Below are positions 44,750 to 55,114 of a DNA stretch of 64,000 bases, piece after piece. A program made the position numbers and the translations under genes. The notes under the pieces were generated by a model. It did not search any database. It saw nothing but the letters and a program-made list of their open reading frames with translations, and was not told the DNA's origin. Origin of the DNA: Xanthocytophaga flava (GTDB lineage Bacteria > Bacteroidota > Bacteroidia > Cytophagales > 172606-1); assembly GCA_030068525.1 (NCBI GenBank), contig JASJOS010000004.1:434001-498000 (forward strand). The letters run 5' to 3'. Within the stretch, counting starts at the first letter, position 1, and the number at the start of each line of letters is the position of its first letter.

Positions 44750-47065
44750 ATGAGGACAGGTATACTCCTGCTATTTTTATCCTTATTTTTTCCTATTACT
44801 TCCTTAAAGGCTCAATTGACAGAGCACTTTTCTGATGGCAACTTTACACAAAATCCTGCCTGGCAAGGTGACATTACCTCCTTTTGGGTCAATGCAGCTC
44901 AAAAGCTACAGAGTAGTGGATCATCGTCTTCATCTGTTATATCCTTAGCAACAACCAATACAGCTGCTGATAATACGACCTGGGAATTCTCAGTGCAGTT
45001 GACATTTGCACCCAGCAATAACAATTACATACGTATTTATCTAATGAGTTCTCAAGCTGATCTGAAGAACGATCTGGATGGATATTATATTAGAATAGGC
45101 GAAACGGGAAGTGCGGATGGGGTTGATCTTTACAAACAAAGCGGGAGTACATCCACAAAAATCATTGATGGTATAGCAGGTCGGGCAGCAACCAATCCTA
45201 ACCTTACCATACGGGTATATAGAGATGCTATTGGGAACTGGCAATTATTTTCAAAACAATCCACCGAAACTGCTTTTGTCAGCGAAGGCACTATAACAGA
45301 CAAAACCTTTACCAACACTAATTATTTTGGGATTGTATGTAATTATACATCTACGAATGCATTAGGCTTTATTCTGGATGATTTGACGATAGATGGAACA
45401 ACTCCTCCGCCAATTCAGCCTATACATCCTATCAGCTATAAAGACATTATCATTACAGAACTACTTGCAGATGAATCCCCTAGGGTGGAATTACCACAGG
45501 CTGAGTTTGTAGAACTATACAATACAACAGACAAAAGCCTTTCCCTGAAAGGTTGCATATTAAGTGATCCTTCCAGTAAAGTTATTTTACCTGATCTTAC
45601 GATAGGACCACAAGAATATGTTATTTTATGTAAGACTACCTATGCCAAAGAATTTGAAGCCTTCGGAAAGGTGGTACCACTCACTAGCCTTCCCTCATTA
45701 AACAACTTAGGGGATGAATTAACCTTACGGAATCCATTCAGTGAAATAATTGATCGTGTCAAGTATGATATAAGCTGGTATCAAAGTTCTGTTAAATCGG
45801 AAGGAGGATGGTCTCTTGAACTTATTGACCTCACCAATCCTTGTGGTGAAGAAAACAACTGGACTGCGTCGGTATCCGATGAAGGAGGTACACCAGGACT
45901 AGCTAATTCTGTTACAGCCTCCAAGCCAGACCTTACCCCTCCTACTCTGGCTCTAACAGAAGTTACAGCCACCAATCAGCTCCAGCTTACCTTTAATGAA
46001 AAATTGGATAGCATTTCAGCAAATACCATCAACAATTATTCTCTCAATCCAACAATACAAATACAAACGATCCTATGTGAATATCCATTTCGTTCTGTAC
46101 GACTGACTCTCTCATCAGACATTCAACCTAAACAGGAATATACACTCAGTATAAAGAATCTCAAAGATTGTAATCAGAATATACAAACAAATACGCTGCA
46201 AACCCTACTAGCATTACCTGAAACAGCAGATTCACTAGATGTAGTGATTAATGAAGTTCTCTTTAATCCCAGAGTTGGCGGGGTAGATTTTGTAGAGGTT
46301 TACAATCGATCAGATAAATATATCAATTTGCAGAACTGGCAACTAGCTAATATTGAAGAAAATATTCCTGCCAATAAGAAAATATGTACCACTGTCAATC
46401 GGCTCTTGGCACCCAAAAAATTTATTGTCTTTACAACAGATGCTACCATTCTAAAAGATAACTATCCCAAAGCGATAACGGAAAATTTTGTTGTGATGTC
46501 GTCTATGCCTACATTTTATGATGAAGCAGGAAATGTAGTACTGATCAACGAAAAAGGAAATATTATTGATCAGTTTGACTACTCTGAAGACTATCATTTC
46601 TCCATGATACAGGATAAAGAAGGAGTATCTCTGGAGCGACTCAATGCTAATTCAGCCACAAATCTGCCATCCAACTGGCATTCAGCAGCAGCTACAGAAG
46701 GTTATGCAACTCCAGGGTATCCAAACTCTCAGTTTATTGCAACCACCACTACAACCGCCAATATTCAGGCTACACCCAAAGTGATTACCCCTAATGAAGA
46801 TGGTTATCATGATTTTACTTCCCTGCTCTATCATTTCAATACACAAGGCAACATAGCTACTATTACCATTTTTGATATGCTTGGAAGACAGGTCAAACAG
46901 ATTGCCTCCAATCAATCACTATCTACAGAAGGATTCTTTACTTGGGATGGAACCAGTCAAACAGGAGATAAAGTAAGATCAGGCAGATATGTTATTGCTT
47001 TCTCTCTGTTTAATCCAACAGGAAAAACACAATTATTCAAAGAAGATGTAGTCGTAAGCTGGTAA
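44750..47065 (+). CDS. Secreted lamin-tail-domain protein with gliding-type C-terminal domain
   Basis: A 771-residue exported protein; signal MRTGILLLFLSLFFPITSLKA. Residues about 25-220 form a jelly-roll-like region, followed by a lamin-tail domain (about 234-390, AEFVELYNTTDKSLSLKGC), an Ig-like Big_5 region (about 400-490), a second lamin-tail domain (about 497-660, DFVEVYNRSDKYINLQNW), and a C-terminal FlgD/CHU_C-like domain (TPNEDGYHDF, MLGRQVKQI, SGRYVIAF). The last domain type is often linked to type IX secretion. ATG 44750 was chosen for the signal peptide over a start 25 codons upstream. Confidence 0.85.
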   Translation: MRTGILLLFLSLFFPITSLKAQLTEHFSDGNFTQNPAWQGDITSFWVNAAQKLQSSGSSSSSVISLATTNTAADNTTWEFSVQLTFAPSNNNYIRIYLMSSQADLKNDLDGYYIRIGETGSADGVDLYKQSGSTSTKIIDGIAGRAATNPNLTIRVYRDAIGNWQLFSKQSTETAFVSEGTITDKTFTNTNYFGIVCNYTSTNALGFILDDLTIDGTTPPPIQPIHPISYKDIIITELLADESPRVELPQAEFVELYNTTDKSLSLKGCILSDPSSKVILPDLTIGPQEYVILCKTTYAKEFEAFGKVVPLTSLPSLNNLGDELTLRNPFSEIIDRVKYDISWYQSSVKSEGGWSLELIDLTNPCGEENNWTASVSDEGGTPGLANSVTASKPDLTPPTLALTEVTATNQLQLTFNEKLDSISANTINNYSLNPTIQIQTILCEYPFRSVRLTLSSDIQPKQEYTLSIKNLKDCNQNIQTNTLQTLLALPETADSLDVVINEVLFNPRVGGVDFVEVYNRSDKYINLQNWQLANIEENIPANKKICTTVNRLLAPKKFIVFTTDATILKDNYPKAITENFVVMSSMPTFYDEAGNVVLINEKGNIIDQFDYSEDYHFSMIQDKEGVSLERLNANSATNLPSNWHSAAATEGYATPGYPNSQFIATTTTTANIQATPKVITPNEDGYHDFTSLLYHFNTQGNIATITIFDMLGRQVKQIASNQSLSTEGFFTWDGTSQTGDKVRSGRYVIAFSLFNPTGKTQLFKEDVVVSW

Positions 47066-47091
47066 GTACAAAGATTCGAATACAATACTAT

Positions 47092-47607
47092 ATGTCCAAA
47101 TTCACCGAACTAGTGCAGATCTACCAAACAGATCGTCAATTTTATCATAACTACGAACAAGCTAGCTTTCAGTTCGCACAGTTGTTAACAGAAGCTGTAA
47201 AACAATATTACCAGATACCTGAAGAGCACTTCTTTTTTATTGGAGGAGAAGATCAACAGAAAACTGTTTCCAATTTAGCAGAGGCCTTATTGATGGATGA
47301 AAAAGGTTTCTGGCACGTTCGATATGGCCTTAATATCCCCTATACAGACACACCTCCTCAGGGACAAGGTTTTCTTTTAATTGTAGAAATACTCTTTAAG
47401 AAACTCAATGGCCGGTTTATAGTACGTCTTCCGGAAGAAGAAGATTTCTTTATTCATTCTGAAGAATCAGAAACAGACTTTTCTTCCTTTCTACATTATC
47501 TGCATGATTACTTATGTCGGTTTCTTGAAAATCGTTTTGAGCGGTTTCTCAATGGTGAACAAACTGAACGGTCAGCAATAGGCTTTCGTATCCATGAAAA
47601 AGAATAG
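47092..47607 (+). CDS. Conserved protein of unknown function, 171 residues
   Basis: I do not recognise this gene. It encodes a soluble, acidic, aromatic-rich protein without signal peptide or membrane helix (YQTDRQFYHNYEQASFQFAQ, then KFRIHEKE-like end). It begins 27 bases after the lamin-tail gene on the same strand and its codon pattern is ordinary, so it is likely real and cotranscribed. A promoter element for the CapA gene lies 50 bases after its stop. Confidence 0.7.
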   Translation: MSKFTELVQIYQTDRQFYHNYEQASFQFAQLLTEAVKQYYQIPEEHFFFIGGEDQQKTVSNLAEALLMDEKGFWHVRYGLNIPYTDTPPQGQGFLLIVEILFKKLNGRFIVRLPEEEDFFIHSEESETDFSSFLHYLHDYLCRFLENRFERFLNGEQTERSAIGFRIHEKE

Positions 47608-47656
47608 GCTCTTTACTTTTGTTGGATTACTCCTTTTCTGCCAGCCTCTGGTTTGG

Positions 47657-47664
47657 TATCTTTG
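47657..47664 (+). promoter_or_regulatory. Putative CapA promoter (-7 TATCTTTG)
   Basis: An exact TAnnTTTG match followed by CGG, 22 bases before the ATG at 47687. It lies inside a longer open frame and therefore decides the start of the CapA gene. Confidence 0.6.
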
Positions 47665-47686
47665 CGGTTCGCCAGAACAAGACATC

Positions 47687-48817
47687 ATGTATAAAAAACT
47701 GATTACCATTGCTTTAGGAGTAAGCTATACAGCCACCATTCAGGCCCAGGATACATTAAAGATCAAACAGGATACTGTACAGATCTCATCAGATACACTT
47801 TCGCATAAGGCAGACACACTTACAATCATTGGTGTAGGAGACATTATGATGGGTACTGATTATCCGGATTCTTCATTTTTACCTCCCAATGATGGAGCTA
47901 CTATCTTTCCGGATTCAATCAAAACGATACTGCGTAATGCCGATGTAACCTTTGGCAATCTGGAAGGAACCTTACTGGATAAAAACAAAGGTGGCAAAGT
48001 AAAGACTTGTTCCAATCCTGCTATCTGCTATGCATTCCGGACGCCTACCCGTTATGGAAAATACCTTGTAGATGCAGGCTTTGATATGATGAGTCTAGCC
48101 AATAACCATAGTGGAGATTTCGGGCCAGTAGGAAGACAAAGTTCCATGAATACGCTTGAGTCCAATGGAATTCTTTATGCAGGTTTACAGGTAGCTCCAA
48201 CTACTATATTTGTAAGGGATAGTACCCGATACGGTCTAATCGCCTTTGCACCCAATGAAGGGACGCTGGATCTACGCAGGATTAAAGAGGCACAGGAAAT
48301 GGTTCGTAAACTGGCAGATTCGGTTGATATTGTGATCGTTTCCTTTCATGGAGGTGCTGAAGGTCGTGGAGCACAACATGTTACCAAAAAGACAGAGCTC
48401 TTTGTAGGAGAAAACAGAGGAAATCCGTATGATTTTGCACACAAGATGATTGATGCAGGTGCGGATGTTATTCTAGGTCATGGACCACATGTTACGCGTT
48501 CTGTAGACTTATATAAGGACCGGTTTATTATCTACAGTCTCGGTAACTTCTGTACCTATGGTAGATTTAGCCTTACTGGTGAAGGTGGAGTAGCTCCTAT
48601 TGTAAAAGTTTCTATTAACAGAAATGGAGAATTTATAAAAGCAGAAGTTACACCGATCAAACAAACAGGAGAAGGAGGTTGCCAGTTGGATCAGGATAAC
48701 AAAGCCATTAAAACACTGCAGCGTCTTCTGGCAAGCGACTTCCCGGAAGTACCTCTTTCTATAAGTGCAGCAGGAATTATTGAACGAAAAACAGCTTCAG
48801 AAACTGTACAAGAGTAA
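47687..48817 (+). CDS. CapA family protein (poly-gamma-glutamate synthesis-like)
   Basis: A 376-residue exported protein of the CapA metallophosphatase-like family. Signal peptide MYKKLITIALGVSYTATIQA. Metal-site segments: IGVGDIMMGTDY, FGNLEGTLL, SLANNHSGDFG, VSFHGGAEGR, VILGHGPHVTRS and YSLGNFCTYG. CapA proteins occur in poly-gamma-glutamate capsule loci, but here no capB/C neighbours exist, so the biological role is open. A longer in-frame start at 47594 is rejected because a TATCTTTG promoter element lies between and the extra residues are unlike a leader. Confidence 0.87.
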   Translation: MYKKLITIALGVSYTATIQAQDTLKIKQDTVQISSDTLSHKADTLTIIGVGDIMMGTDYPDSSFLPPNDGATIFPDSIKTILRNADVTFGNLEGTLLDKNKGGKVKTCSNPAICYAFRTPTRYGKYLVDAGFDMMSLANNHSGDFGPVGRQSSMNTLESNGILYAGLQVAPTTIFVRDSTRYGLIAFAPNEGTLDLRRIKEAQEMVRKLADSVDIVIVSFHGGAEGRGAQHVTKKTELFVGENRGNPYDFAHKMIDAGADVILGHGPHVTRSVDLYKDRFIIYSLGNFCTYGRFSLTGEGGVAPIVKVSINRNGEFIKAEVTPIKQTGEGGCQLDQDNKAIKTLQRLLASDFPEVPLSISAAGIIERKTASETVQE

Positions 48818-48829
48818 GAGTAAAGATCT

Positions 48830-49567
48830 CTATATCTTTTCCTCAAACTCACAGTGTATGGTCAATGGCTCCAGAAATCGGTGTGTATATTCGAGCAAGG
48901 TATAGATAAACAGTATGATACCGATCATTTCCAACGATTCTTCAATGGTCATACATAACTGCATACCTATACCTTCTCCATGCACTTGGTAGTAGTAACT
49001 GCCAACAGTTTCCATTCCAATGGTGCCACTTAAATATACACATGCAGAGACAATAAAAAAAAGCCGAGTACGTAAAGGGAGTCTGATTAGAAATTTCAAA
49101 TAGGTAAAACCAATACATATCACTATAAATCCCATTGGTATAACCCATCCCAAAAAAAATATTCCAGTGCTACTACCAGCAATATACCGAACAACATCAA
49201 TCAATATCTCGTGTAGACTAATCAACTCATCCATAGATAAAAACAAAAATATAAGAGACAAGCCTAGCCAATGGTTCCGAAAAGTAAATTGAAACTTACG
49301 TTTAATTGAAGAGATCATATATAGGATTACTGCAGTTGTCATAAGCAACAGCATAGAGAAGAAAGAAGGTATATTTCGTTCGCCATCCAGATCAAACTTC
49401 TGATATACCTTACTATTTATATCTATCTCATATTTGCGAAACTGCATACCAAAACTGACCATAGCCAGCACTAAGGCTACAAAAACTAAAAACCAGACAA
49501 AACGCTGATAATTAAACTGCAATACAACTTGCTCTTTCTCTGATTGCATTATTTCTGAAGAATACAT
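48830..49567 (-). CDS. Six-helix membrane protein of unknown function (paralog A)
   Basis: A 245-residue integral membrane protein with about six helices, not recognised. Conserved-looking charged residues lie within or next to helices: FLSMDELISLHE (Asp, Glu, His, Glu) at the end of helix 3, and a long IEESLEMIGI segment at the start of helix 6. Such acidic/His pairs could bind a metal or a cofactor. It follows its paralog (49590-50306) by 22 bases on the same strand, implying one operon with a tandem duplication. Its start ATG is 49567. Confidence 0.75.
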   Translation of the reverse strand: MYSSEIMQSEKEQVVLQFNYQRFVWFLVFVALVLAMVSFGMQFRKYEIDINSKVYQKFDLDGERNIPSFFSMLLLMTTAVILYMISSIKRKFQFTFRNHWLGLSLIFLFLSMDELISLHEILIDVVRYIAGSSTGIFFLGWVIPMGFIVICIGFTYLKFLIRLPLRTRLFFIVSACVYLSGTIGMETVGSYYYQVHGEGIGMQLCMTIEESLEMIGIILFIYTLLEYTHRFLEPLTIHCEFEEKI

Positions 49568-49589
49568 AGCTCAACATGAAATAGAAGTA

Positions 49590-50306
49590 TTAGAACTTTA
49601 CCTGAAAATCAACCCTGGGTATATACTTATTCATATAATCCAGTAATGCAAAAATAAAAATGGCACCTCCCAGCATTTTTACGCCATCTGCAATGACCAA
49701 TAGTACCTGAAGCGATAATGAATCTGGCAAACTATTTTTGTAATCAATACGTATGGTTTCCTCTACAAATGTGCTTGCGATATAAATAAACCATGTAACA
49801 ATAAAGAATATCCGTGTCTTAAGAGAAAGATGAATTAAGAACTTTGTGTAGATAATAAAAATAGTTGACAAAACTACCAAGATGGGCACGATCCATCGTT
49901 GGAAGAAGAGCATAGCAACAGGTTGAAAGCTTTTTTGTAAGGATTCGTCAAACTTCGCATACATATCTGTTGCTTCATAAAATGCTAATAGAAAGAATCC
50001 GGCAGACAATCCCATCCAATGCCATACAAAGGATTTGTTTCTTTTAATATGAGCAATGACTGATAATAAGATAGCCGTAGCCAACAAAATTGCAACAATA
50101 AAGAATGTATTGATAGTCCCATTATTATGTACACTTTCTGTCTCTTTGCTGATTAAACTTTGAAGATTTTTATTGTATAGATAAATCAGCATCCCGGAAC
50201 GAATAAATACTAAAGCCAATATCAGAATAAGTAAGATCATCAAGACACGATAAGCATTGATAGAATAATCTATCAATTTTGGAGGATTAGAATGTACATC
50301 CAGCAT
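49590..50306 (-). CDS. Six-helix membrane protein of unknown function (paralog B)
   Basis: A 238-residue membrane protein with the same helix layout as paralog A. Aligned by eye: HWMGLSAGFFLLAFYEATDM against HWLGLSLIFLFLSMDELISL, and RIFFIVTWFIYIAST against RLFFIVSACVYLSGT. The helix-6 acidic pair EESLEM of A is ADGVKM here, so a candidate ligand set is missing. It is the first gene of the pair, with ATG 50306. Function unknown. Confidence 0.72.
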   Translation of the reverse strand: MLDVHSNPPKLIDYSINAYRVLMILLILILALVFIRSGMLIYLYNKNLQSLISKETESVHNNGTINTFFIVAILLATAILLSVIAHIKRNKSFVWHWMGLSAGFFLLAFYEATDMYAKFDESLQKSFQPVAMLFFQRWIVPILVVLSTIFIIYTKFLIHLSLKTRIFFIVTWFIYIASTFVEETIRIDYKNSLPDSLSLQVLLVIADGVKMLGGAIFIFALLDYMNKYIPRVDFQVKF

Positions 50307-50479
50307 AGTAGCACCCCAATTAACTGTTTATCAAATTATTAATTTATCATTATCTTATTGTTATTAATTTAGTATACAACCTAACAAAAGGTAAACTCTT
50401 TGCAGGAAAAATATAAATTTATTAATAATACGAAAATAGACAGGCCTTGGATTTCACATTTGGGACATACAGTAAAATA

Positions 50480-50511
50480 AAAAGCACGCTACCAATGAGT
50501 AGCGTGCTTTT
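50480..50511 (-). terminator. Terminator of gapA
   Basis: A 13-bp perfect stem (50480-50492 with 50499-50511), six-base loop; T-rich tail on the minus strand. 30 bases after the GAPDH stop. Confidence 0.88.
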
Positions 50512-50540
50512 ACTAAATATCGTATGCTAGTTATTGCAGA

Positions 50541-52124
<1,584 letters not shown>

Positions 52125-53240
52125 ATGGAAGAAGAAATCATACATCAGATTGCGCTCAGTCTTACACCAGGTATAGGCATTGCTCTCTCCAGACAATTAG
52201 TAAGTTATTGTGGATCTGCTCAGGAAGTATTCAAAGCATCCAAGGGAAAACTAACCCGAATTCCGGGAATAGGAGAAAAGACAGCAGAGATTATACATGC
52301 CAGAGAAGGGTTTAGTGTAGCAGACTTTGTCTATGAACAAGCACTTAAGCAGAATGTCCGACTACTTTTCTATACAAATAAGGATTATCCTACTCGCCTT
52401 AAGCAACTGCCTGATGCTCCTATGTTATTGTATTACAAAGGCACAGCAGATCTGAATGCGAAGAAGGTTGTTGCCATTGTGGGAACACGTAATGCAACTA
52501 CTTATGGAAAGAAAATAACAGAAGAACTAATAACAAGTTTGTCTGTATATCCGGATGTATTAGTAGTGAGTGGTTTGGCTTACGGCATAGACATTACAGC
52601 ACACAAAGCCTCTGTAAAACATAGTGTTCCAACTGTAGGCGTCTTGGGAAGCGGAATTGATACAATTTACCCGGCTGCACATAAAAATACAGCTCAGCAA
52701 ATGTTTGATAACGGTGGATTACTTACAGAATATACTTTTGGAACCAAACCTGATGCCCCTCATTTTCCAGATAGAAACCGCATTGTAGCTGGAATGTCAG
52801 ATGTAACCATTGTGGTTGAAGCAGCCATTAAAGGTGGTGCTTTAATAACAGCACAGATTGCCAATGATTATAATCGTGATGTGATGGCAATTCCTGGTAG
52901 CCTCGACCAACCATACTCTACAGGTTGCAATCGACTGATACGTAATCATCAGGCACATATTTATACATCCTTATCTGATCTTGAGTATCTGATGGGTTGG
53001 GCAGAAGAAACTGGCGAGAAAAACAATCCATCAGTACCTATTCCATGGATGCAACAAGAGGGTTTATCTGAATCTGAAAAAAGTATTTTGACTCTGCTCA
53101 CAACACAACCTGATATACTAATTGATGACCTCAGTTGGAAATCCCAGATTCCAGTTAATCAGATGGCATCCATACTTCTTACACTGGAACTACAGGGATT
53201 AATTAAATCTTTACCCGGCAAACGGTTTTCTTTAGCTTGA
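52125..53240 (+). CDS. dprA: DNA-processing protein DprA
   Basis: A 371-residue protein that loads RecA on incoming single-stranded DNA in natural transformation. A helix-hairpin-helix (LTRIPGIGEKTAEII) lies near residues 43-57. The Rossmann-like DprA core has VAIVGTRNATTYGKK, SGLAYGIDITAHKA, LGSGIDTIYP, FPDRNRIVAGMS and VEAAIKGGALITA. The C-terminal winged helix (SEKSILTLLTTQPDILIDDL) fills about 310-371. Typical length. Monocistronic. Confidence 0.95.
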   Translation: MEEEIIHQIALSLTPGIGIALSRQLVSYCGSAQEVFKASKGKLTRIPGIGEKTAEIIHAREGFSVADFVYEQALKQNVRLLFYTNKDYPTRLKQLPDAPMLLYYKGTADLNAKKVVAIVGTRNATTYGKKITEELITSLSVYPDVLVVSGLAYGIDITAHKASVKHSVPTVGVLGSGIDTIYPAAHKNTAQQMFDNGGLLTEYTFGTKPDAPHFPDRNRIVAGMSDVTIVVEAAIKGGALITAQIANDYNRDVMAIPGSLDQPYSTGCNRLIRNHQAHIYTSLSDLEYLMGWAEETGEKNNPSVPIPWMQQEGLSESEKSILTLLTTQPDILIDDLSWKSQIPVNQMASILLTLELQGLIKSLPGKRFSLA

Positions 53241-53360
53241 TTAGTAACAGAATACGTTTACCCAGAAGAAGTTTTTGCATCAATAACGGAATACTTAATA
53301 AAGAATTAATCAAACCATATTCAATTCTGTTTTAATTTGCTGCAAAAACCAACAAACCCA

Positions 53361-55010
53361 ATGAAAAAAATACTAATCCTACTGCTTGTCACGCTTTCTT
53401 TACAGGCACAACATAAATCTGCGAAGAAATCTCCGGCTACAGGCAAAGCTACCAACAGCTCACAACCCAAGCTGGTAATTGGTATTGTAGTAGATCAGAT
53501 GAGTTATGATTTTCTGATCCGTTATAACAGTAAATTTAGTGAAGGTGGATTTAAAAGGTTGGTACGTGAAGGATTTTCCTGTAAAAATGCTCACTACAAT
53601 TATGTACCTACCTATACTGCTCCAGGTCATACATGTGTATATACAGGTTCTGTTCCAGCTATTCATGGTATAGCTGGCAATGAATGGTTTGACCAACGCA
53701 CAGGCAAAGTTGTATATTGCACAGAAGATAGTACAGCACATACTGTAGGAAGCGAATCCCAGGCAGGTTTGATGTCACCACGTAATTTGCTGGTAACTAC
53801 AATTACAGACCAGTTACGTTTGTCAAACAATATGCAGTCCAAGGTTGTCGGCATAGCATTGAAAGATCGGGGAGCAATTCTGCCTGCCGGGCATCTTGCC
53901 AATGCAGCCTATTGGTTTGATTCGTTCAGCGGTAACTGGATTACAAGTGATTATTACATGAAGCAGCTACCAGAATGGGTACAACAGTTTAATGGGCAGA
54001 AGCTGGCAGCTAAATATCTTTCTCAGGTATGGACGCCTCTCCTAAATGCAGCTCAATACAGCGAAAGTACACCCGATGATCAGGCTCATGAGGGTCGTTT
54101 CCGGAACGAAACCAATTCTTCTTTTCCCCATGACCTGCCTAAGTTAAGAACAGCCGATTTTGAATTAATTCGTTCTACACCATCAGGAAATACAATCACG
54201 AAAGACTTTGCACTGGCTGCTATAAAAGGAGAAAATCTGGGTAAAGGTAAAGTAACCGATTTTCTGACAGTTAGCTTCTCTTCTACAGACTATGTAGGAC
54301 ATCAGTATGGACCGTATGCCATTGAGACAGAAGACACCTATCTACGTCTGGATCGTGACATTGCCGAATTATTAACCTATTTGGATACCTATATCGGAAA
54401 AAACAACGTGTTGGTATTTTTGAGTGCCGATCATGCGGTTGCTCCGGCAGCAGAACACATGACAAAAATGAATGTTCCTGCAGGAGTATTTGATGGCAGA
54501 ACCATGATTAGTAATCTGAAAAAACAACTGAATACCCAATTTGGCGAAGGGGAATGGATACGTAGTTACGAAAACAATCAACTGTATCTAAACTATACTT
54601 TGCTACAACAAAAAGGAAAAACAGTTGAAGACATTTATGAAAGCATCACACCTTCCCTTCTGCAATTAAATGGGGTGGCAAATGTGATCAATCTTCACGA
54701 AATCAATGAAAGTATTCTGCCTGAGCATTTTATCAAAATGATCAAGAATGGTATACATCGTAAACGTTCTGGAGATATCTACATTGCGCTGGAGCCTAAC
54801 TGGTTTGAAGGTCGCAAACAAGGTACTACACATGGCTCATTTTATGCCTATGATACACATGTACCTGTGATCTTTTATGGAGGCCCTGTAAAACATGGTA
54901 GTAGTATAGATGAAGTTTTTGTAACAGATATATCTGCCACAGTGGCTCAATTGCTCAATATTATGGAACCAAGTGGTTGTATTGGCAAACCCATTCCTGT
55001 AGGAAAATAA
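53361..55010 (+). CDS. pafA: PafA-like alkaline phosphatase
   Basis: A 549-residue exported phosphatase (signal MKKILILLLVTLSLQAQ) of the alkaline-phosphatase superfamily. Metal and nucleophile motifs: IGIVVDQMSYDFLIRYN (Asp), PTYTAPGHTCVYTG with the Thr nucleophile, SSTDYVGHQYGP (Asp, His), LSADHAVAP (Asp-His) and TTHGSFYAYDTHVP (His). This matches PafA, a Ca/Zn-independent-of-phosphate phosphomonoesterase known in Bacteroidota. ATG 53361 is chosen over a TTG eight codons upstream. A hairpin follows at 55077. Confidence 0.88.
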   Translation: MKKILILLLVTLSLQAQHKSAKKSPATGKATNSSQPKLVIGIVVDQMSYDFLIRYNSKFSEGGFKRLVREGFSCKNAHYNYVPTYTAPGHTCVYTGSVPAIHGIAGNEWFDQRTGKVVYCTEDSTAHTVGSESQAGLMSPRNLLVTTITDQLRLSNNMQSKVVGIALKDRGAILPAGHLANAAYWFDSFSGNWITSDYYMKQLPEWVQQFNGQKLAAKYLSQVWTPLLNAAQYSESTPDDQAHEGRFRNETNSSFPHDLPKLRTADFELIRSTPSGNTITKDFALAAIKGENLGKGKVTDFLTVSFSSTDYVGHQYGPYAIETEDTYLRLDRDIAELLTYLDTYIGKNNVLVFLSADHAVAPAAEHMTKMNVPAGVFDGRTMISNLKKQLNTQFGEGEWIRSYENNQLYLNYTLLQQKGKTVEDIYESITPSLLQLNGVANVINLHEINESILPEHFIKMIKNGIHRKRSGDIYIALEPNWFEGRKQGTTHGSFYAYDTHVPVIFYGGPVKHGSSIDEVFVTDISATVAQLLNIMEPSGCIGKPIPVGK

Positions 55011-55076
55011 TCTTTCAAAAAGTTATCTGATTACCAGGCATCTGATAGTACAGGTAATTTATTTTTTATGGAATTT

Positions 55077-55114
55077 AACAGCTTGCGGCATCTGAAGAAA
55101 AACCGCAAGCTGTT
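55077..55114 (+). promoter_or_regulatory. 12-bp hairpin abutting the next start codon
   Basis: AACAGCTTGCGG (55077-55088) pairs exactly with CCGCAAGCTGTT (55103-55114) around a 14-base loop. The next base starts the ATG at 55115. There is no T tail, so it may be an atypical pafA terminator, a translation-control hairpin, or both. Confidence 0.55.
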
